64,000 nucleotides of DNA from Hemibagrus wyckioides (taxonomy: Eukaryota > Chordata > Actinopteri > Siluriformes > Bagridae): assembly GCF_019097595.1 (NCBI RefSeq), contig NC_080719.1, positions 13,008,501-13,072,500 on the forward strand, written 5' to 3'. The notes below the pieces were generated by a model, which was not told the DNA's origin, searched no databases, and was given only the letters and a program-made list of their open reading frames with translations. A program made the position numbers and the translations under genes. This document shows, one piece after another, positions 46,530 through 58,429 of this stretch. Each line of letters opens with the position of its first letter. Within the stretch, counting starts at the first letter, position 1.

Positions 46530-48755
46530 ACAGATGCTCACTGCCATAAATTAAGTATTAAGACACTTCCCTGTCTTTAGCGGCTAACTATTTACTGCCT
46601 CAGTCATCACTCCAGAGTGTCCTTGGTTTTTAACATCCTATCTTTAGAGACCTTTATGTGGGACATGTAGTTTATTTTTAACTCGTCTTTTCCCCCATAA
46701 AGGGCCCTCTCCACCACCTCACCCGCTCCTTTCGTCCATACAGCGTACTCTCTTATTTGAACAGTATCATCTATAAATTGCATGCTGCTTTAGACTTAAT
46801 CATAATAACTGAGTAAATGGGACACAATGAGGGCTTCTTTGCTGATCTCCCCCCCTCTCCTGCTCGCAGATGAAAAGCACATGTCTCACCCGAGTTTATT
46901 TTTACTCCACTTTAAAGATGTTAGGGTTAAAAACCACTTCATTGTGCAAGATTGCGGGAAAGGAGGTTTTTCCTCTGCTCGGAGAAGGATGTGTTTCAGG
47001 AGGAGCAGGTGGGGACGTGGGGACAGAAAAGATAACGACGTAGAAAAGCACCCAGCAGCACCTGAGGTAGCTGAGGATTAAGAGAAAGATATAAGAAGAC
47101 TACAGTGATATAAAATGGTTTGGCTTTACACCAGGTTCCTAGATGATTCAAAATTCATTTCTTAGTATTCAAAAAGTCAAAAGTTCACAAGTTGTGATGA
47201 ACTGGATACATTTCTCAGTATGACGGAACAAATGGGAGTTCAGCTAGTAACTGATGCTAATCTTAATTACAGTGTTATGTGAATTCCCTGAAGTCTTTTC
47301 TTAATAAGTCACCAAACATCTCTGTGGAAAATGTGGAAATTTGTGACACATTATTCATGGTTTTGTGTCAAGGCACATTTTTTGTGCCTTTATACTGTCC
47401 ATATACAAGACATACCAGAAACAGCGTGTATGTGCTAGCAAACTAAATCACTGGCCTTATACCAACAACACTGATGAAAATATGGACATTAGTAAAAGAT
47501 CTGTCACATTTTTACTCTGGCTGCATTTACTCTATACATGCTAATAACATAATGTTTTAACCAGAGCCTTGAGTTAACAGTTTAGGCAATTTTAGTATTG
47601 AGACTTATATAGTAATTAACCAACACATCTGAGGAAAATGTTAGCAGTTGATGCTAAGTGCAATTAGTATACTTTTAGTTACAATGGTGCAATTTCTTGT
47701 GGTTTACTGTTCATTAAAGAGCCTTAGTCGTTATGTGCTAACTAGCTAAATGTATATAAGAATCTTGTCTGTTTTTCCACTGATCACTGTTCACTGTTCT
47801 TATATCATTCTCTGCATCACTAGCTACATACTGTTGCTACATACTTATGAACATTTTCATATTAAGCATTTATTTCCACAAAGAGGCAAAATGATCAGCC
47901 AATAGATAAGAATGTAAAGCATCTAAAAAGAAACCCAGGCTGAATAATGTTACGTTTGATTTATTATAATTATAATAAGAACTATGAGATAAAATTGCAC
48001 ATATTTAAGATATTTTCACAGGAAAACAACTACAAAAGCACCAAATGTCCAAATCAATCCTGTTGATTTTGGTCAGAATAAATTGAGCAGCTGTATTGGA
48101 AGTGAATTTATCCTGAAACGTTTCCTACAGCAATATCAGCCACGTCCGTGTGTATACATCCTGTATTATGTATACAGTTTGTCATTCTAGCTGAAGGCAA
48201 ATATTGAGACATAATGACGTGATGTCCTCTCTAATACAAACCGATGTAGACAAACAAAAAGTGTCTTCTTCAAACAGAATTGCAACCAGTCCTCCCCTGT
48301 ATAATATCATCCAAATTTGATTTGATCTGTTTTCAATCAGTGTTTCGTTAGTGGTTTTCAGCTTAGCATCTGTTTTAACATGATATGATATGATATATGA
48401 TATGATGAAACCTGAATGGCAACCTGAGCTAAATGGGATGTGTAAGGTCCATGGAAGGTGAAAGGCATATGTAGCTTTCATTTCTGTTTGCTTATCATGT
48501 CTGTCATCTGGATCCAGTAGTACATGCATCGCTGCAGCAAGGAAACACCTCGTGACGTAAATGTGACATAATTTTTGTAATAGTTTCCCTTTTTTTTTGG
48601 TGTGTACAAAACTCAGACGTACACCAGAGGATGATTCACCCATTCAGATTCAGAACTTTAATCTTTATAATTAACACTTGATTTTCAACGGCATACAAAT
48701 ATTTATATAACAATTTGACTTTTTTATTTCATTGACATGTTGCTCTATTTCTGTT
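45955..48755. other. Mostly unique sequence
   Basis: (TC)n(CA)n lies at 46471-46532 and a gatat-type tandem at 48380-48406. Open frames at 46827-47081 and 48182-48643 (minus, 153 codons) have no family resemblance. Confidence 0.5.
46471..46532. repeat. Compound (TC)n(CA)n microsatellite
   Basis: A TC tract with one CG interruption passes directly to CA at about 46505, the same order as at 5591-5650. Confidence 0.95.
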
Positions 48756-48762
48756 TTGGTTA

Positions 48763-49060
48763 CTGGTTTCCAACATTGCCCACAATGTCATTTAACCACC
48801 TGGTGATAGTACTTCTGTGGGATTTAGCTGGGAATTTGAGTCCAATGTCTGCACCAGCATCTCGCACTACATCTATGCTGAATTTCTCATTAATATGATT
48901 TTGAACCTCGCTGGACAATGTGAGTGAGAAAGAAGCACAACAAAACCCGAGTGATATTCCTTATGTTTGCAATTCATTGTCCAGTTTTGCTATCAAACAC
49001 CGTTCTAACTGCACTAGCAATCACAGTGTCCCCCTGTGACACTGGTATGGTGCACAACCA
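48763..49060 (-). pseudogene. Possible decayed coding relic of unknown family
   Basis: On the minus strand, a 66-codon open stretch ending at a TAA (48760-48762) has protein-like composition, for example VVRDAGADIGLKFPAK followed by RSTITRWLNDIVGNV. Just upstream in another frame is a second protein-like stretch (IPVSQGDTVIASAVRTVF) near 48985-49060, with a stop between them. This could be an old coding sequence with a frameshift, or two chance frames. I recognise no family. It lies beside the 5' end of the L2 copy but on the opposite strand. Confidence 0.25.
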
Positions 49061-49145
49061 GTAACTTTTCATCAGATTACTGAAAATACAACACCAAACA
49101 ACAAATCAGCAGCAGAATCATTAAAAATGAGAGTGACATGATTAA

Positions 49146-50417
49146 AGTCTATCTGCCTGGATACCATCCTTCTTAATCAACTTATCTCAATTGGCATTAC
49201 TAACACTCCCCTTGACTGGTTTAAATCATATCTATCAGAACGCACGCAGTTCATCAAATTACACTCTTTTAGTTCCAAATCTTCCCCTGTTAACACTGGA
49301 GTCCCGCAAGGTTCTGTCCTTGGACCTCTTCTTTTCATCATCTACCTTCTTCCTCTTGGCAATATCTTTCGAAAATACGGTATTCTATTCCACTTTTATG
49401 CGGATGACACCCAAATCTATTACTCTAGCGAATGCTACCCTCCCTTCCTAATACTACCCTCCCTCCTACCTCTCTTCTTGACTGCTTTAATGAACTCAAA
49501 TCCTGGTTCTCTACCAACTTCCTCAAATTAAATAGTGAGAAAACTGAATTTCTTTTAATTCGTACTAAATCAACTTTATCTAAAATAAATAGCTTCTCCC
49601 TCTCTATTGACAATTCTATTGTTTCCCCTTCTACTCAGGTTAAGAGATTGGGTGTCCTCCTGGACAGTACACTCTCATTTCAATCACATATTAATAACAT
49701 TACCCGGTCTGCGTATTTCCATCTACGTAATATCAACCGTCTTCGCCCTTCCCTTACACAGAATGCTACTGCTATTCTTGTTCACAATCTTGTTACCTCA
49801 CGTATTGACTATTGTAACTCCCTTCTTTTTGGTCTCTCTCATAATTCTCTTCTTAAACTTCAACTGGTTCAAAACTCAGCAGCTCGTATCATCACTAAAA
49901 CTCCTTCATTTCACCACATCACTCCGGTTCTGCAGCAGCTTCACTGGCTTCCGGTCAAGCTTCGCATAGACTTTAAGATTCTTCTCACTTTTAAAGCTAT
50001 TCACAATCTTTCCCCTTCTTACTTGTCTGATCTTCTCCATATTCATGTTCCCTCTCGTTCTCTTAGATCTGTCTCTTCTGTTCAACTTTCTGTGCCTTCT
50101 GCTCGTCTCGCCACCATGGAGCAGAGGGCTTTCTGTTGCTCTGCTCCCCGGCTCTGGAACTCTTTACCTCCAGACATCCGTAACCTTGACTCTCTGTCTA
50201 TCTTTAAATCTAGACTCAAGTCTCACCTGTTTAAGCTTGCTTACTCTTCCCAAATCTTACTTGCCCTCTCACACAGTCACAGTCTTCTGTATTTTTTGTT
50301 ATTGTTGCTTGTTTTTTGTCGTATTGTTTCTATGTGCTTTGTTTTGTAACTCATTGTTCGGTGTCCTTGGGTGTTGAGAAAGGCGCCTATAAATAAAATG
50401 TATTATTATTATAATTA
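49146..50417 (+). mobile_element. 5'-truncated L2-clade LINE
   Basis: A non-LTR retrotransposon copy carrying the C-terminal half of ORF2 and the 3' UTR. It starts abruptly inside the reverse-transcriptase domain near 49146-49165 (the DHTILL-type region) and ends in a short 3' UTR (aaaggcgcctataaataaaa) and a (TTA)n-type tail near 50399-50417, typical of L2-clade insertion by target-primed reverse transcription. No endonuclease domain is present. Confidence 0.88.
49172..50349 (+). pseudogene. L2-type reverse transcriptase (C-terminal part), frameshifted
   Basis: This is the C-terminal part of LINE ORF2, which in intact elements copies element RNA at the nicked target. In the first frame GVPQGSVLGPLLF (about 49298-49336) and the catalytic YADD box (49397-49408) are visible, so the palm motifs are intact. 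The frame then changes near 49430-49460. The second frame (49432-50349) gives about 305 residues: [13 protein letters not shown], the thumb-like [27 protein letters not shown], and the clade-typical [13 protein letters not shown] near the end, closing at a TAA. One frameshift, lack of the N-terminal half and absence of the endonuclease make it non-functional. Only one obvious lesion over 1.2 kb suggests a fairly young insertion. Clade assignment (L2 versus close relatives such as Rex1/CR1) is from motif recall. Confidence 0.88.
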
Positions 50418-51159
50418 TATTTCACTTCCACATCTAAATCCTCACTATATAGTGCATTTCATCTCACAATGGATTAATTCAATGTATAAATTTACCCTGA
50501 CCTGATAGGGTTAAAGTTGTGCAAGCTTGTGATCAAAGTAACCATGTCTCATGACAAAAAAGAGCATGACAATAAAATTAAATTAACACGCAGGAGCCTT
50601 ACAGACAGTCCTGCTAGCGTGCAGAGAGCAGTCGCACTCTCAAAGAGTCTCACTGCTTTATTATTATGCTTTCTACAACCGCATTGAACTGCAAATGTGT
50701 GTGAGAGTGCAAGCATGGGCATTCCTCTATAGCCCTGAGGTTCAGGCACTTTAGGCTCATCAACATATACTCATCTGTAATCATCCTGAGCTTCAGGCTT
50801 TACTGTCAGAGTGCAATTTATATTTTACTCATTTCTACCTTTTTTCACATGCAATTAAATTCTGTTTTATTACATGCACTTTTATTTAAGGTTAGATGTT
50901 TTACGTTAAGGTTTCCAAGTCAAGTGTTTTCTAATAACATCACTAGCATACAGCTATACCTTGTAATTTTGGTGAAATGTTGATGCTGTGATTGAAATCA
51001 TCAACGGCCTGCAATCAGCAGCGGCGTCGATGACGCAGATCTGTCCTGACAGAGAAAGAGAGCGAGATCAGTGTCCTTAGCTGATCCCGAGAAGGAAAGA
51101 CGGCGAATGTCACAAGCCCAGGTATGCTCACACGCGAGGGTTTCCCTCACAGATCAACA

Positions 51160-51172
51160 GTTGCTATGCAAC
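51160..51172. promoter_or_regulatory. RFX X-box-like site
   Basis: GTTGCTATGCAAC is an inverted GTTGC/GCAAC pair and closely resembles the X-box bound by RFX factors, which control ciliary genes among others. The surroundings (51000-51170) are CpG-richer than average. No gene start is visible within reach. Confidence 0.3.
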
Positions 51173-51904
51173 GCTGACAAAGAAAACAAACAAAAATGTT
51201 CCTGACGTGTGTTCCTGCCTCCAGCACTCTGTGCTAGGTGCAGTCTCGTGCAGTGTGGTACAGCCTTCATAATCACGCCACATCAAAGTCAGGCTTCTTG
51301 TTGTGCAGGCATTTCAGGGTTCATTCCTGGTTACTTATCTTGGCTCATCACTTTCGCTAGTGACCTTTGCAAATTTGATACAAAAGAGGCCAAGATTTAG
51401 ATCTTCTATCTATGCATGCCATCACATCCTCAGATGTCTGAATATAGAAACAACGCAGTCAACAACAAAGCAAATATTAACTTCGATTCATTGATTTTAA
51501 GTACATCTTTTGGCTCGGCCTTGCACGTTATCCAGATTCCAAGCCTGACATACGTGGACGTGCATGCACAACTTTGGCCGAGTTAATATTAGATGTCGAA
51601 GCTTGTTTAAACAATTGCTTCTGCTTGACTAATGAAAAGTCTACATAGTGTGTGACAGCGGAGAAAAACATTGGTCTTTAATGAGGCCGATTCAGCTTCA
51701 GGCAGCATACAGCGTGAAAATATAGATTGTGGGATGATTTATGGAGTAATTGTGAGTGCAGGCACCTCTCAGCTCTGTCAATGAATAACATCACATCATC
51801 AGTGCCCATTCAGGATGAAATAAGCCAGAGACATATGACTACAATAACAAAATATGGCTTTTAGGTATGTATAGAAAGAAGAAGAAGAAAAAGAAGACCT
51901 TAAC

Positions 51905-51937
51905 CATTAAAAGGTTAAGAATCTTAACCTTTTAATG
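51905..51937. repeat. 33-bp perfect palindrome
   Basis: The 16-bp arms cattaaaaggttaaga and tcttaaccttttaatg are exact reverse complements around a single A (51921). The match ends sharply at both sides. A purine-rich tract (agaagaagaaaaagaag) lies just upstream. Confidence 0.97.
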
Positions 51938-52174
51938 TCCTGTCTTATTATTATTCATTTATTTATCTTCAAGTATATTATTCATTAACTACAGTGAGAT
52001 TCATTGTGTACAATTACATGAGTAGGAATTTAAATCTGGAGTTTATGAGATTAAGTCGATTGTTTAATGTTTGATCGAATTATATTCTTCCTAGACTTCT
52101 AATAAAAAGGGACCCAGAGAGAGGAAAGGAACAGCGCCCTCTATCATGTTATGTCTGTATTTACCAACATTTAT

Positions 52175-52440
52175 TCTCCTGTGTCCTGAAGATGTCGGAA
52201 AACTTCAAGCTACGGATTTAAATGTGAATGTTCATATACAGTATATGAATATCTGAGAAACATTCAAGAAACATCACCTTAGAGAAACTTTTCTGAATCA
52301 TCGAATGTGAAGTGTTATTATAGAAGATTAATATTGAATATAAAACCTTAATATACACCTGGAATTTGCAGCTGCACTATTGTCAGAGCTGCTGTTATAG
52401 AAAATACCTTCTGACCAATTAGAAATTAAAGTTTAACAAC
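52175..52440 (-). repeat. Interspersed repeat family A, copy 15
   Basis: Contains gtgtcctgaagatgtcggaa, gcagctgcactattgtcaga, gctgctgttatagaaaatac and cttctgaccaatta, i.e. the proximal half on the minus strand. Confidence 0.78.
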
Positions 52441-52735
52441 ATTTAACAGATGTGAATTGAAAAAATATGTTTTCACGAACAATTATTAAAGCAAACTCAG
52501 AAAAAAATTTCAATATACAGAAAGTCTGTCTATACACTCATATTATACTATAAGCCATTAGGTTATTCCATGCTTATGCCTGTTTTTGTTTCGTGAGGAT
52601 TTCCTGCCTAATGTTCTGCATGTTATCATAAACCTCACATGCTATTCTGATTCAGTGATATCTCTCAGGTGAAATGTTTGCCAACAGCCCGGACCATCTT
52701 TCCTGTTTGGAAAAACACTTTTATCATTTATTCAC

Positions 52736-52782
52736 TGTGTGTATGTGTGTGTTTGTGTGTGTGTGTGTTTGTGTGTGTGTGT
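52736..52782. repeat. Imperfect GT microsatellite
   Basis: GT repeats with TTT and TAT interruptions. Confidence 0.93.
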
Positions 52783-53249
52783 AGCTACCCAGACCATGAG
52801 CAACACAACACACATACCACAGTGAGCAACAGAGATTAGATAATACCATAATACTAAGGGGAAATGTCCGCGAGACTGCATTCAGTTCAAACAGTCGTAA
52901 TACCTGTATCAGACATGCAAACAGCTTGCCAGGATACTGGGAGATTTTCTCTGAGATTTTAGTCTGAGGTTCATTTGCCTCCACACATTTGTCCAAAACG
53001 TCAGCTCCATCTGGTAAAACTATGATGAATAACGTTTGTGGTTAGATTAGCATTGGGACAGAGAGTTTCAGCAGTGGTTATGTTTGGTATTTAGGGCTTG
53101 ATATCAATTTACAGCGCAACAATACGCTTATAAATCTAGTCCTAGCTGTGTGTGCAAATACTATACTATATTCCTGCTATTTTACAGCATTTAAAAAGTG
53201 ATTATCCATCTAGAATAAAGTCTAAAACATCAACACTCCAGTAGAAAGC

Positions 53250-53475
53250 TAAAGAACGAGAGAGCAAGAATGAGTCACTTGAATTGTTTTCACATCATTA
53301 AATGTAACTATAAATGGATAAAAAACAAAAAAACGCTGTGGTAAAAGAGGAATAAAAAGCTTTGGGACAAGCAGTTACAGGAAAGTAATCAGCGTCAGGG
53401 AGGTAACAATAATTCCACTACTTCAGACTTCACTGTTGTTGAGTGCTTTATTCCTTACTGGATAAGTTGACAACA
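53250..53475 (+). repeat. Interspersed repeat family A, copy 16 (distal half)
   Basis: Contains cattaaatgtaactataaat, ggataaaaaac, cgctgtggtaaaagaggaat and gaggtaacaataattccact, in family order. Confidence 0.82.
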
Positions 53476-53774
53476 TCTGGGGTAAAGAGAAAAACAGATT
53501 TTTTGGCAGTTCATTCCATCACTAATGTGTGGCATTTAGCTAGTCATGAAACAAGATGTTATGAAAGGTGAAAAGAGAGACACTTTTACTATTCTATTAA
53601 AATTACATTTCTAAAAATGTGTTTAGCGAAGCCGTAATTTTTGCTTTAGCAGATTTCAGAAGGTTAGTTTTTGTCTAACATCAGCGAACGACTTGTGAAG
53701 CGAAACATTCTTCTTGTAGATGTTTTTATATAATTGCGAGGACAAACTAAGGAATAAACCTCTCTGTGTTGTGC

Positions 53775-54215
53775 AGTTATAGGAACATAATCAATGTGGT
53801 GTGATGAGTTTATAATCCAGAAGGAGTTTTATTTCTCTTATACCACAGTTACTACTTAATTATTAAAGTCATAAAATTAATTAAAAGTTTTAATTGATTT
53901 TGTGGAACATCTGTAAAACACACTAGTTCCTGTAATCTCTTATACTATAGAAGTCTTTCCCTCACTTTCTCCTGATGGTAATAAGATGTCCTGAAGACTT
54001 CCCTGTGCTGGAAAACTGTTACAAAATGCTAACACTGGAGACTCCTTCCATAAATGTTAGATAAACATGTCACAGAAACATCACCTTGTGAATGACTATA
54101 GAAACGCTATACAAATGTATAATTCATGTGATTAGTTCCACAGCACTACTGCCAGAGCTGCTGTTATAGAAACATATTCAACATCTTCGGACTAATCAGG
54201 ATGGAGAACTGAAAA
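53775..54215 (-). repeat. Interspersed repeat family A, copy 17 (near full span)
   Basis: Contains tttctcttataccacagtta, gattttgtggaacatctgta, ctggagactccttccataaa, gagctgctgttatagaaaca and catcttcggactaatc. It lies about 300 bp from copy 16 in the opposite orientation. Confidence 0.87.
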
Positions 54216-54219
54216 CTAC

Positions 54220-55670
54220 AGGCTGATAAAGTTCTCTGTCATTTAAAGGTTGATATTGTTTTATTTTGGTTGTTACTTTACTCGTTACCATCTTTATCCA
54301 CCTCAGCGTGCGGCTGATGCTCAGATTAAATGTTTAAACTCACCCTAACATTTTTATCATGCTCCAGGCAGCCCCTAGTCTAGACAATGGATCTAAATAG
54401 CTGTTTCCGGTGTGCTGAAGGATCCTGTAAAATGACCGTCCTCTGAAGCATCAAACGCACATGAGGCTCCCGGTGGGAGCTGTTAGACAGGAACATTAAA
54501 AGGGTAAAAAGAGAGGAGCTTAATGTTTAAGGCTTGTGTGTGTGTGTGTGTGTGTGTGTGTGAGTAATTGATAGTCTGTCTGCTTTAACTAGCTGTCAGT
54601 GGAAGGGCTATAATTTGGTCTAGTGCCCCCCACCACCACCACCATCACCACCTCCACCACTCATCATACGCACCAAGAGATGAATCAGAGATCCATCCAT
54701 TCCACACACACACACACACCACAACTACTATATTTTGTGCATTTTATGCAAATGAAACTGCTGCGTCTCATACATTAGAAGGTTTTTTATTAAATTGTAT
54801 AATCACACCTCAGCGTCTCTGTGTGTTAAGACTACGAGACCATTATATAAACGGAGACTGAAAAAGATTACAGAGATCCCAGACCAGTTACAAACCACAG
54901 TCCCTGCTGATATGCGATTAGACCGAAATGCAAATGCAATCGACTGACAGCATCATCAAAGCACTCGCCTTCCTGCGCTGTGGGTAAATATGTCAAACAC
55001 ATCAGAGAGCATGTAATGACTTTTTCCTCCGTCTTGATCTGCTCGTCGTAGGTGGCGATTAGTGCTGTTATGATTTCCGGCTGTGTTTGATATCTGGATG
55101 TTGTAAACGTTCCTGTTCCTTGATAAACGGCGAGCTGTAATTAAAGAGGTGTAAGTAAGTGAGACGCATCATTACTGCAATCTGGCTCCAGGCGAACGTT
55201 GCTGGGGAGCGAAAGAAATAGTGCACAAAACAACAGCAGATCAATAGATATAAAGGAAATCATTTTGTGGAAAATGTAACATGCAAGCTGAATTTATTAA
55301 TTCTGAATTTATTAACTTACTGATTTATTAAACAGCAGCCAAACATGTTCATATCTGCCAGAACAAACAAAACCGCTGCTAATCATTAAAATTAGCTGTT
55401 ATTTAGCTAGCTAGCTTAGCACACAGGAGCTGTAGCACATGACATCCAGTTATCACTGTTTGTCCTCAATCTCTGATGATATTTAGTGAATTATTTAAAT
55501 ATATTCTGAATTTTAAATCTGTCTAATCAGACTCAGAAGCAGAAGAGGAGTTAATCATTTAAACATCATTTGGACATAAAAATCTTTGGAGTAATCAGTA
55601 TACTAAAGCTATGTGACTTCTAAACAGATCTTACTCCTCTCTTTTTAAAAACTTTTTAAACAGTTTAATT
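54220..55670. other. Repeat-poor segment with microsatellites and motif clusters
   Basis: (GT)14 lies at 54535-54562, a CCA/CAC tract at 54627-54660 and a CA tract at 54705-54718. The rest is unique; see the POU octamer entry. No coding sequence recognised. Confidence 0.5.
54740..55260. promoter_or_regulatory. Candidate enhancer with two POU octamers
   Basis: Perfect ATGCAAAT octamers occur at 54746-54753 and 54928-54935. Between and after them are GATTA (gcgattaga), TGACAG (MEIS/TGIF-like) and TAATTA-type (ctgtaattaaagagg) cores. The segment is free of the repeats that fill its flanks. POU and homeodomain factors bind such motifs; function here is inferred. Confidence 0.33.
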
Positions 55671-55672
55671 TA

Positions 55673-56040
55673 ATCCATCCATCCATCCATCGCAATGCTT
55701 ATCCTACTTGGTTGCAGGGAACTAGGAGCCTATCCCAGGTAAATTTGGGGTTCAAGGCAGGGTACACCCTGGACAGGTTGCCAGTCTATTTCAGGGCACC
55801 ATCACACACACTCACATACCCATTTCAACACTACGGACAATTTAGAGATGCCAATCTGCCTACAACACATGTCTGTTTAACTTAGGGAGGAAACCAGAGT
55901 ACCCAGAGGAAACCCCTGAGGCACAAGGAGAACATGAAAACTACACACATAGACACACAGTGGAGTCAGGAAGCAAACCTTCAGCCAAACGTAAGGCAAC
56001 ATGTTAACAAACATGTTAACCATGAAGCCACCATGCCCCC
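55673..56040 (-). repeat. tRNA-derived SINE, type S3, near full length
   Basis: Minus strand: tRNA-like head with ggtggcttcatggttaacat (A box) and aggtttgcttcctgactcc (B-box-like), body tacccagaggaaacccctga (plus sense), ggacaatttagagatgcc, ggtacaccctggacaggttg, and a GGAT tail (plus-strand ATCC repeats at 55673-55691). An 11-bp repeat (acatgttaaca) is duplicated in the head. Confidence 0.82.
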
Positions 56041-56041
56041 C

Positions 56042-56475
56042 TCAATTCAATTCAGTTTACATTTATTTGTGTAGTGCTTTTAGCAATATTGTCACAAATC
56101 AGCTTTACAGAAATATTTCTCAGTTAGTCTTAATAAGCAAGTCAGAGGTGACATTGGTGAGGAAAAACTCTGTGAGACGACATGATCAAGAAACATGGAG
56201 AGGAACCCGGACCTAAAAAGGGAATCCATCATCATCTGGGTGACACCAGACAGTGTGATTAGTAATCATTTCTCTTCTATAACTGTGTTCTTTATGGTCT
56301 AAAAAGTGCAACGAGGAAATTATGTAACGAGGAAACTCATTTTAGTTTTAATATAATGTCTATATTAAAGGAATAAACTAAAGGAGACTTGAATTTAAAA
56401 CTGTTCTAATCAACTGCAGTCCAAATGCATCTTCATGGTTTCTAAGTGGAACAATCCACAGTATTCTCATGTTTC
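56042..56475 (+). repeat. Interspersed repeat family C, copy 3
   Basis: Starts caattcaattcagtttacat, then tcagctttacagaaatattt, ggtgacattggtgaggaaaa, ctgggtgacaccagacagtg and ggaacaatccacag. The last block matches ggtccaatccacag in copy 1 at about 2836. Confidence 0.7.
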
Positions 56476-56479
56476 TCAT

Positions 56480-58310
56480 GTATCTGTGTTATGTGTAGCA
56501 CTCAGAAATGTATTCTCTATTGTGTTGAATTCGAATTACAATATACTTGCGTACTTACTATGGCTGTAATGGATAATTTGTCAAACATTATGGTAATGGC
56601 AAAGACCCAAAGGCATAAAACTGAAACATAAACAGTGTGAGGTGCCGAGGCAGGTTCAGAGGCCCACTGGCTGATGCACATTCGTCATCAGCTGAACCCA
56701 TGCCCTCTGACCCAGTGCTATACAGGTCAGAGTTGTTGGCAGGCGGCACTGTGTCCCTTCCCTTCACAGAGTCAGGTTGACACCAGATCTCTCAGTGTTC
56801 CTCTGCACTTTCTCTGTTTCCCTCTATTGTTCTCTTAACTTCACGCTCCCTGTTAGAGATAACATCGGCATTCGTGCATTTAGACGTCTACCTTACGTCT
56901 TTCAGTCTGTTTACTTTTCTACCAAAGCGAAACTCCTCTGGTCTAATTTGTAATCTGAACCTGCCCTCTCCCGCCATCTTACAGGGTCAATGTCAACCAC
57001 AGTGTGGTCATAAATTATATCCGGATTTCATTACGACTTCCTGTCTGGTCTGTTAAATCAATGTTTATCATGTGGGGGGAATTCCACACAAATTAGTTTT
57101 ATCAGCAGGCAGTAATGAGAGGCACGTGTCTAGAAGTGAAGGTCTTTCCATGCATAACATAGGCCTCGTGTATCATCTCATTTTTTGTTCATCTCAGTTT
57201 GCTTAAATTTTCAAAGCTTTAAAGGACAGTATTGACAAAAATTTTTAAATATACAATAATAATTTCTCACTTATTTCAAGTGTACTCAATCAAGACATAT
57301 TTGGCATAGAATTTTTTAGCACTTTTGCACTGCAGCTCCATTGCCACTGTAGGTAAATTATCGGGTAAGACTCACCCACTATTTTTCCCACATTCTAAAT
57401 GCAAGCCCAAATCTTCATGTACTTCAGTTAATCAACATTATGCAACAAAATCACAATTTTAAATAATTGATTTAGTTTTAAAAAGCAAATATGTTATCAT
57501 ATCACTGCAAACTTTGGGAGGCGGGAGAGTGAGGGAAGAGTCATGGAGGACTGCTCTGAGGAAGAATCCAAGATGGCCACCAAACAGCATTCTACACTGT
57601 GAAGATTTGTTCTTATTTGTTTAAAAAAAACCCAAAACAGTTTTGTGTCTGCATCCACAGGTTTAGTTTGGCAGAGATGTTCTTAAAAATGCTGGGCATG
57701 TGGAATTCATTCGAAAACAAAGGCAATGTGTAGGACACTTTGAAAACAAAGTGCCCTAAGTCATCAGTGTGTGACGTCAGTGAAAATCAGGTTGCGGTTT
57801 GAGGCAGTGAGTTACACATAAAACTTTCGAGTGGCTTTGAGTCCTATTACTTGTTAGCTACAGTAACTGTGTATTTCCAGTGCAAAACTAAAGAAGGTAA
57901 AGTCTTATTTACTGTTAACTCACTTCATCTGATGGATGTGGAAAATTGTTTGAAGTTGATTTTTTGACAAACTATCCCTTTAATAGTGTGTTTCTTCAGT
58001 GCAATGCTTTTCGTTTGGCACAGCTCTCGATGTTCGTACTGATCTGATCTGTTAAATCTAGTCAACATGGACAGTTTTATCAGGACGCAGCATCACAGAA
58101 ACAGATATGATAAAGCTCCTGACCCGAAGACGTTGTTGTAGACAAAACCATGTCTTTCACCAGCCACTGTTCTGTGATTGCAGTTACATTTGTTTTATGT
58201 CTGTGGCTCAGAGCTGCTGATTAGAGGCCGTGCGTAAGCAGTGATACATCCCTGTTGGTGGGAGGTCAGACGTCATGTTTAGGAGGGACATGTAGACCTT
58301 TAGAGTATAG
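56480..58310. other. Unassigned sequence
   Basis: No gene or repeat recognised; short open frames at 56446-56631 and 56874-57056 show no family resemblance. Confidence 0.5.
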
Positions 58311-58313
58311 AGT

Positions 58314-58315
<2 letters not shown>

Positions 58316-58347
<32 letters not shown>
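58316..58347. repeat. (AG)16 microsatellite
   Basis: Uninterrupted AG units. Confidence 0.96.
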
Positions 58348-58351
<4 letters not shown>

Positions 58352-58429
58352 AGTGACAGAAATCTTACTGGCCACAGTAATGGGGATTAATTCTGTCTTA
58401 ATGAATTAATAGTTCATTGTTTCTATAGA

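Larger units (their letters stand above)
50420..52170. other. Mostly unique sequence
   Basis: Holds the X-box candidate at 51160-51172 and a 33-bp perfect palindrome at 51905-51937. A CTCF-like GCGCCCTCTA lies near 52134 but its second half is poor. No gene recognised. Confidence 0.5.

Noticed and set aside
48182..48643. 153-codon minus-strand frame
   Set aside because: Longest non-repeat frame outside the transposons, but it shows no motif and no splice context; composition looks random.
49191..49451. 86-codon plus-strand frame over the LINE
   Set aside because: Out-of-frame shadow of the reverse-transcriptase reading; GVPQG and YADD are in the neighbouring frame.
52128..52150. CTCF-like GCGCCCTCTA
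   Set aside because: The second half (tcatg) departs from the motif.
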